Part shown: in pieces, positions 4,784 through 9,710 of the stretch
Numbering within the stretch: position 1 is the first letter of the stretch
How the letters are laid out: every line of letters starts with the position of its first letter
Origin: an uncultured Muribaculaceae bacterium
GTDB lineage: Bacteria > Bacteroidota > Bacteroidia > Bacteroidales > Muribaculaceae
Reading direction: 5' to 3'
NCBI GenBank assembly: GCA_934590135.1
Contig: CAKTOT010000087.1
Coordinates: forward strand, 1 to 9,710
DNA length: 9,710 nucleotides
Notes under the pieces: generated by a model
Told to the model about the DNA's origin: nothing
Databases searched by the model: none
What the model saw: only the letters and a program-made list of their open reading frames with translations
Made by a program: the position numbers and the translations under genes

Positions 4784-7711
4784 TCAATATCCGAAGATAT
4801 CTTCGGTGGTCAGAATGACGACTTTGCCTATGCGTTTGAGCGCTTCCAAGTCAAGGTCTTCAACTTTGCCTAAGATGGCGTAACTGTAGACATTGTCCTT
4901 GACGTGCTGTTGCTGATAAGCAATGACATCGGCCATCGAGATAGAAGGCAGTGCGGCAAAAGTCTTGGCATCCATATCGTAGTCGATGCCGTGGTCTTGA
5001 GCGCCTATCCATGCCCATGCTATGTTGTCCTTGATGGTACGCGAAGTACGCAGACGGCTGTCGAGGCCGTCCTTGGCCAAACGAAGGGCATCTTCGCTCT
5101 GTGGCATATCGTTGATAATCTGATCAAAGGCTTTAATTGCGTCTATCAGCTTGTCGTTTTGTGTAGCAATAAACGTGCGATATGTGTAGGGGCGTCCTGC
5201 ACGGCCGGGGGTGGCCATATATGCCGAGGCACTATAAGCCAGGGAGCGGCTTTCGCGCATTTCCTGGAAGACGATTGAATTCATTCCGCCGCCGAAGTAC
5301 TCATTGTACACCGTATTGATGGGCTGTCGTGCCGGGTCATACATTTCGCCGCGATTATTGACCATAGACATATACACCTGCTTGGCATCGTAAGGCGCAA
5401 TATATATTACAGTCTCCTTGGACACCGGCATATTATAGTCGGGAGATGCCGGAATTTCGGCAAAATGCGTCGGTATGCTATGGTTGCCGTTGATCGAAGC
5501 CAAAGCCTCCTTCAATGTCTTGGGTCCATAGTATATGATGCGATGCTTATGCGTAGACAGGGCGCGTAAAGAGGCCAGTACGTCCTCGGGATTGAGAGCA
5601 CGCAGCTGCTCGGGCGTATACAGTGTGGCAAAGTACGGATTGCCTTCCTTGCCGGCGTAAGCGGCATATGAGCTCAGGCGTGAGAAGTTGGTGCGCTGAT
5701 CGGTCTTATCATCACTCATACTCTTGATGGAACGTTCCACCAAGGTATTCCAGACTGCGGTATCGGAGACAGCCTCGGCCACGAGGGTCTCGTATAGGCG
5801 CAGAGCCTTGTCCATATTCTCGCTCAGGCCGGATAGTGTGACGTAGGTGCGGCGGTCGGTGGGATAGATGCTGTACGAGCATGCCAAGCTGTAGAAGTCA
5901 TTCTTGATTTGAGCCACGGTACGGTCTTTGGTGCCGAGCAGTCCCAAGTATGAAGCGGCACGGGCCAAAGCCTTGTCTGCGTACGTGCCGTACTCGTAGA
6001 CAAAGGTCAGGGTAAAGATGTCGTTGGTCTTGTTTTGGCTGTACATCACTTCAAGGCCGCCCTTCTTAGTCTTGGCAAGGGTAAGGTCTTTCTTGAAGTC
6101 GACAAAACGCGGTTCGATGGGGGTGACTACCGAAGCCTGTACCTCGCGCAGGAAGTCGCTGGCGGCATCGCGGTTGGTGGCAATGGGCGTGATGGGCGGC
6201 TTGGCAATTTTGAGGACGCTGTCATCGTTGCCTTGACGTTTGTATACGGCTACGTAATTGGACGTTCCGAGGTAGCGATTGGCCACTCGTACGATGTCTT
6301 CTTTGGTGATATTGTCCAGACGCTCGATGTCACTGACGACATCGGCCCAGTCTTCACCATTGACAAAAGCGTCTACGTACATATCGGCATGGGATTCGCG
6401 CTCTTCAAGCTGGTTTTGTAAGGCCAGTTTGTAGTTGTTGACCACGGCTTTGATGAGGTCGGCATCAAAATCGCCTTTGCACAACTTGGCAACTTCGTCC
6501 ACCAGCAGCGTGCGCACATCGTCCAGTGTCTGGCCTTCGTTGGGCTGGCCTATACCGATAAGCAAACTCTGGTCTGACAAGGAATATAGGAATACACCGG
6601 CGCCGAGGGCGGCCTGACGCTGGGTGATGTCGCGGTCTATAAGACCGGACTTGCCGTTTTGCAGTACTTCGGCCAAGACGTTGAGTATCATCATGTCCTT
6701 ATCCTTGGCTGCGGGCAGGCGCCATGCAAGATAGATCGATTCGGCTTCGAGGCCTTTGACTTCTTTGATGATAGGTGTGGTGATGGGTGCCTCGGGAGTC
6801 ACGGTCAGCGTCGGCAGCGACTCGTTGGGTTTCATCACGCCGAAGTATTTGGTGACGATGTCCACAAAATTGTCCGGGTCGAAGTCTCCGACTGCGATTA
6901 TGGCCATATTATTGGGTACATACCATACATCGTGATACTTCTTGACATTGGTTATCGAGGGATTCTTGAGGTGTTCCTGCGTACCCAGGACTGTCTGAGT
7001 GCCGTAGGGATGATGAGGGAATATAGCCGAGAACATTGCCTCTACGGCCTTGCGTCTGTCATCGGTGAGGGACATATTCTTTTCCTCGTAGATGGTCTCC
7101 AACTCGGTATGGAATCCGCGAAGCACGGGCTGGATAAAGCGGTCGGCCTGGATACGTGCCCAGTTGTCTATCTGATTGGATGGAATGTCCTCTACATAGC
7201 AGGTGACATCCTGTGACGTGTACGCATTGGTGCCCTTGGCGCCGATGGTCGCCATAAGTTTGTCGTACTCGTTGGGGATGGCGATAAGCGATGCTTTGTA
7301 GCTTATCGAGTCTATCTGATGATAGATGGCGGCGCGTTCGGCGCTGTCCGTGGTCTGACGATAGACCTCAAAAAGGTTCTCGATTTGGTCTAACAGCGGT
7401 TTCTCGGCCTTGTAGTCAGAGGTTCCGTAATTGGGTGTACCTTTGAACATCAGGTGCTCGAAGTAGTGCGCCAACCCGGTGGTCTCGGCGGGATCGTTTT
7501 TGCCGCCCACGCGCACGGGAATATAGGTTTGGATACGCGGCTCGTCTTTATTGACGGACATGTACAGGCGCAAGCCGTTAGGCAGCGTGTACATCAGCGT
7601 CTTGGCCGGGTCGTTGGGTACGGTCTTGTACTCATAACGGTATGCCGATGCTCCGAAAGCGGTCAATACCGCCAAGGCAACAGCGCCCAATAATTTAGCA
7701 AAAAATCTCAT
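4784..7711 (-). CDS. Secreted M16-family zinc metallopeptidase (two-halved, insulinase/PqqL-like)
   Basis: This complete 975-aa protein should cleave peptides or small unfolded proteins in the periplasm or outside the cell. Residues 1-23 are a signal peptide (MRFFAKLLGAVALAVLTAFG, then ASA) with no lipobox cysteine. The N-terminal half carries the inverted zinc motif HYFEH (82-86; ligands His82 and His86, base Glu85) and, in the segment FHTELETIYEEKN (200-212), the third ligand, probably Glu210 with Glu203 as its usual partner. The spacing from His86 to Glu210 is longer than in pitrilysin, through a charged helical insert at about 98-150. The second half (from about 550) repeats the fold, but the motif position reads SYLGL (587-591), so it is non-catalytic. 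It keeps RESRSLAY (819-826), the Arg/Tyr pair that binds substrate in this family. The length matches full two-halved members. The gene stands alone, with a terminator after it and a plausible promoter before it. The natural substrate cannot be told. Confidence 0.95.
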   Translation of the reverse strand: MRFFAKLLGAVALAVLTAFGASAYRYEYKTVPNDPAKTLMYTLPNGLRLYMSVNKDEPRIQTYIPVRVGGKNDPAETTGLAHYFEHLMFKGTPNYGTSDYKAEKPLLDQIENLFEVYRQTTDSAERAAIYHQIDSISYKASLIAIPNEYDKLMATIGAKGTNAYTSQDVTCYVEDIPSNQIDNWARIQADRFIQPVLRGFHTELETIYEEKNMSLTDDRRKAVEAMFSAIFPHHPYGTQTVLGTQEHLKNPSITNVKKYHDVWYVPNNMAIIAVGDFDPDNFVDIVTKYFGVMKPNESLPTLTVTPEAPITTPIIKEVKGLEAESIYLAWRLPAAKDKDMMILNVLAEVLQNGKSGLIDRDITQRQAALGAGVFLYSLSDQSLLIGIGQPNEGQTLDDVRTLLVDEVAKLCKGDFDADLIKAVVNNYKLALQNQLEERESHADMYVDAFVNGEDWADVVSDIERLDNITKEDIVRVANRYLGTSNYVAVYKRQGNDDSVLKIAKPPITPIATNRDAASDFLREVQASVVTPIEPRFVDFKKDLTLAKTKKGGLEVMYSQNKTNDIFTLTFVYEYGTYADKALARAASYLGLLGTKDRTVAQIKNDFYSLACSYSIYPTDRRTYVTLSGLSENMDKALRLYETLVAEAVSDTAVWNTLVERSIKSMSDDKTDQRTNFSRLSSYAAYAGKEGNPYFATLYTPEQLRALNPEDVLASLRALSTHKHRIIYYGPKTLKEALASINGNHSIPTHFAEIPASPDYNMPVSKETVIYIAPYDAKQVYMSMVNNRGEMYDPARQPINTVYNEYFGGGMNSIVFQEMRESRSLAYSASAYMATPGRAGRPYTYRTFIATQNDKLIDAIKAFDQIINDMPQSEDALRLAKDGLDSRLRTSRTIKDNIAWAWIGAQDHGIDYDMDAKTFAALPSISMADVIAYQQQHVKDNVYSYAILGKVEDLDLEALKRIGKVVILTTEDIFGY

Positions 7712-7800
7712 AATGTGAATGTTATATTAAGATGTTCTATGATTGTTGGTATATTTCGCGGCGCATTAACAGGCTTAGGCTGTCTGTATCTGCGAGACTG

Positions 7801-7833
7801 CAAAGTCGCTTAAAATTAATGCTTTTGGACAAC
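7801..7833 (-). promoter_or_regulatory. Candidate promoter for the M16 peptidase gene
   Basis: On the minus strand GTTG (7830-7833) is followed after 21 bases by CGACTTTG and CA (-7 box 7801-8 on the plus strand). The TTTGCA half of the -7 box is intact but the leading TA is replaced by CG. The -33 box is the same GTTG variant as in the BIG2 promoter. Predicted start is near 7794, giving a leader of about 80 bases. No better match exists in the gap. Confidence 0.4.
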
Positions 7834-7952
7834 GTGACATCGCCGTAAAGCGTTAAAAAATCATTAAAGTCAGTTCTATCGCTAATAATCAGCTATTTGC
7901 ATATATCGGCGGATAACAGTCATAATAAACAAGCATATATACATCAGAGCAC

Positions 7953-7989
7953 AAAAAGGGGGCATTCCCTCTCACGAGAAAATGCCCCC
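7953..7989 (-). terminator. Rho-independent terminator of the PKD-protein gene
   Basis: GGGGGCATT (7958-7966) pairs perfectly with AATGCCCCC (7981-7989) around a 14-base loop. On the minus strand it is followed by five Ts and then GTG (7953-7957). It lies about 36 bases after the stop at 8025. Confidence 0.88.
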
Positions 7990-8024
7990 ATAATGACATT
8001 AAAAAAATGACCTAATACCTTTTC

Positions 8025-9710
8025 TTATTTAACGAGGACCTTGCGTCCCGTGCCATCGGAATATTTGTAGATATAGATGTTTCCGGGCATGGTCTTGGTC
8101 ACGCGAATACCTTCGATGGTGTATATGCCAACGAGCGTTGCAGCGGTGCCGGCTTCGTCGTAGCGCACGTCTTGTACTGCGTCATATTTCTCGTAATCGA
8201 TGACCGGCGAAATAGCCATAGACACGGGGTCGTCCGTATTTGCATACCATTTATATTCGCCTGTAGGCTTGTTATTCTCGTCATATACAGCCATATAGTT
8301 CCATGCTGTATTCTTCTCGCCTGCGGCGCGGCGATGGCAGAATATAGCTATATCATCCGAGGTGTACGGCGAAGTCTCCATCGAGCCGTTGGGGAACGGA
8401 CCTACGGTCACGAAGAACTCAGAGCCTTTCTCCAGCTTGATGGTATTGCTGAAGCGGAAGATAGTAGCCAGATAGTCCGTGTCGCTGTATTTGAGCTCAC
8501 CGGCCTTGACGGCGGTGGAGGCAAGTACGGCACCGGGAGCGCCGTCTTCACCTACTGCATTGATGGTCATAGGTATCAGCGTCTCGGGAGCGATGGTACC
8601 CACCGAAGCGAAGTATACGGCTACGCTATCAATGGTGGCCGGAGCTAAAGTGGCTTTGTACTTCTCGGCGAATTTGTCGATATCCAACCAGTTGGTACCG
8701 GCATAGTTGCCATACCATCCGAGTTCAACTTTCTCAAGCTTGGAATTTTCCTCGCTGCTGATGTTCCAGACGTACTGTGCGCCACCGGCTTGTATTGCAT
8801 ATTGCAGAATATCATTGGTTTGTCCGGCGTCATTCTTGGCGGTAAGACCTACGCTGACAGTGCCTTTTTTGACAAATGTGACTGTGGGATTTTGCTCGGT
8901 GCTGGATTCTTTGTCTGCATTCTGGAACACCCATTTCCATTCGGTGGGATGTCCTTGCGAAAGGTCCTTGAAGGTCACCGGAACATTGAGGGGCAGGAAC
9001 ACGCCTACGAAGGGCGATTCGTAACCTTCCTCGGGCAGACCGATGAGGGCTGTCGGGGCTTTCTGCGAAACCACTACGAAGCCTTTGCGTTCGGCTTTTA
9101 CAGTCTCTGTACCGCGAGTGACGGTAAGGGTCACATCGTATGTACCGGCCTTGTTGTAGGTCACTACGGGGTTGGCTTCGGTCGAAGTCTCGACTTCGGC
9201 ACCGGGGAACGACCATGTCAAGCTCTCGGGCTCGCCTTGAACAATGCTCTTGAAGGCTACACTTTCGCCTTCGAAGAGGTGCAGCGCCTCGGAGGCCGAA
9301 GCGTCTTCGCGCACGATGCGGAAGCCGTCGAGGGCCAGACTCTCGCCGCCGAAGGGATAGTCAAATGCGAAGGACACTTTCTTGCCGGCGTACTTGCTCA
9401 GGTCAAACTCGAATTTGTTCCATGTCGTAGTATTGTATGCCGTTTCCTGCGCCCAGTCAAAGGCGTTAAACAGCGTTGCGGTTTCGCCGCTATCGACATC
9501 GGTGACGGTGAATGTCCATTTGCCGTATATCAGATAGTAGGGCGCAAAGTATGCATAGAACTCAACTTTGCTGCCGGCCTTGATATCGAAAGCCGGGCTT
9601 TCGAGTACGGACGAGCCGGTTGATGCGTAGTCGTAATCGATGGCTATCGAAGTCTTGTCATCGCTCTTGATGCTCTTGAAGCCCATATCAGACAGGCCCC
9701 AGCCTTTGCC
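8025..9710 (-). CDS. Secreted jelly-roll/PKD-domain protein with type IX-like sorting tail, C-terminal part (5' end outside window)
   Basis: The frame is open to the right edge (it begins GKGWGLSD, eight codons before the first internal Met at 9686), so the N-terminus and signal peptide are missing; 561 residues are visible. About 30-135 look like a cleaved-adhesin or MAM-like jelly roll (SSVLESPAFDIKAGSKVEFY early, ending SLALDGFRIV). About 145-215 are a first PKD domain (LTWSFPGAEVETSTEANPVV, then YNKAGTYDVTLTV). About 219-306 are a second, more divergent one (EWKWVFQNADKESSTEQNPT). About 310-505 are a beta-rich region I cannot name. The last 50 residues (GIYTIEGIRVTKTMPGNIYI, ending GRKVLVK) match the type A C-terminal signal of type IX secretion cargo. 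Expected location is the cell surface or medium. Such architecture occurs in adhesins and as accessory domains of secreted peptidases; no catalytic domain is visible here, though one could lie upstream. A terminator follows. Confidence 0.9.
   Translation of the reverse strand, partial: GKGWGLSDMGFKSIKSDDKTSIAIDYDYASTGSSVLESPAFDIKAGSKVEFYAYFAPYYLIYGKWTFTVTDVDSGETATLFNAFDWAQETAYNTTTWNKFEFDLSKYAGKKVSFAFDYPFGGESLALDGFRIVREDASASEALHLFEGESVAFKSIVQGEPESLTWSFPGAEVETSTEANPVVTYNKAGTYDVTLTVTRGTETVKAERKGFVVVSQKAPTALIGLPEEGYESPFVGVFLPLNVPVTFKDLSQGHPTEWKWVFQNADKESSTEQNPTVTFVKKGTVSVGLTAKNDAGQTNDILQYAIQAGGAQYVWNISSEENSKLEKVELGWYGNYAGTNWLDIDKFAEKYKATLAPATIDSVAVYFASVGTIAPETLIPMTINAVGEDGAPGAVLASTAVKAGELKYSDTDYLATIFRFSNTIKLEKGSEFFVTVGPFPNGSMETSPYTSDDIAIFCHRRAAGEKNTAWNYMAVYDENNKPTGEYKWYANTDDPVSMAISPVIDYEKYDAVQDVRYDEAGTAATLVGIYTIEGIRVTKTMPGNIYIYKYSDGTGRKVLVK

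Larger units (their letters stand above)
7712..8024. other. Intergenic region between the PKD-protein gene and the M16 gene
   Basis: This 313-base AT-rich gap contains the terminator of the upstream gene (7953-7989) and a candidate promoter for the M16 gene (7801-7833). The leader from about 7794 to 7712 shows no obvious hairpin and no Shine-Dalgarno sequence. No credible open frame of its own is present. Confidence 0.65.

Noticed and set aside
4402..4883. Plus-strand frames of 115 and 144 codons over the 4447-4722 spacer
   Set aside because: They run into the M16 coding region, its terminator or the BIG2 promoter and encode Pro/Ser/His-rich low-complexity sequence, as expected from the C-rich strand.
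8790..9623. A 277-codon plus-strand frame inside the PKD-protein gene
   Set aside because: It is antisense to a clearly structured gene with jelly-roll and PKD domains, and the translation has no coherent features.

Overview
The window looks like chromosome from a gut-type Bacteroidales bacterium, and Muribaculaceae or a close relative is my best guess. The evidence is moderate GC, promoters of the Bacteroidetes type (TTTG or GTTG about 20 nt before TAnnTTTG), no Shine-Dalgarno sequences at starts, secreted proteins with PKD, BIG2 and type IX-like C-terminal tails, and a Bacteroidales-type glutamate dehydrogenase. The lineage call is inference from style, not a database match.

All five genes lie on the minus strand, so transcription runs from high to low coordinates. 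In that order they are: (1) 9710-8025, the C-terminal 561 residues of a secreted jelly-roll/PKD protein, cut by the window edge and closed by a terminator at 7953-7989; (2) 7711-4784, a complete two-halved M16 zinc peptidase of 975 aa with a signal peptide and a terminator at 4723-4757; (3) 4370-2931, a secreted BIG2 protein of 479 aa with its own promoter at 4415-4446 and a strong GC-rich hairpin at 2845-2883 after its stop; (4) 2468-1131, gdhA, with a textbook terminator at 1010-1051; (5) 820-1, the N-terminal 273 residues of an unrecognised exported and polytopic membrane protein, with a near-perfect promoter at 892-922, cut by the left edge.

The genes are not an operon. Gaps of 310-462 bp separate them, and terminators plus dedicated promoters punctuate most gaps. 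Three of the five products are predicted to be exported (peptidase, BIG2 protein, PKD protein), one is a membrane protein, and gdhA is cytoplasmic nitrogen metabolism. A link between extracellular peptide breakdown and glutamate metabolism is conceivable, but the sequence shows no co-regulation.

I found no mobile element, CRISPR array, RNA gene, defence system or clearly new multi-gene system. The least explained DNA is 4447-4722, a strand-skewed, repeat-bearing spacer between the M16 terminator and the BIG2 promoter. The long leader region of gdhA (2469-2930) is second.
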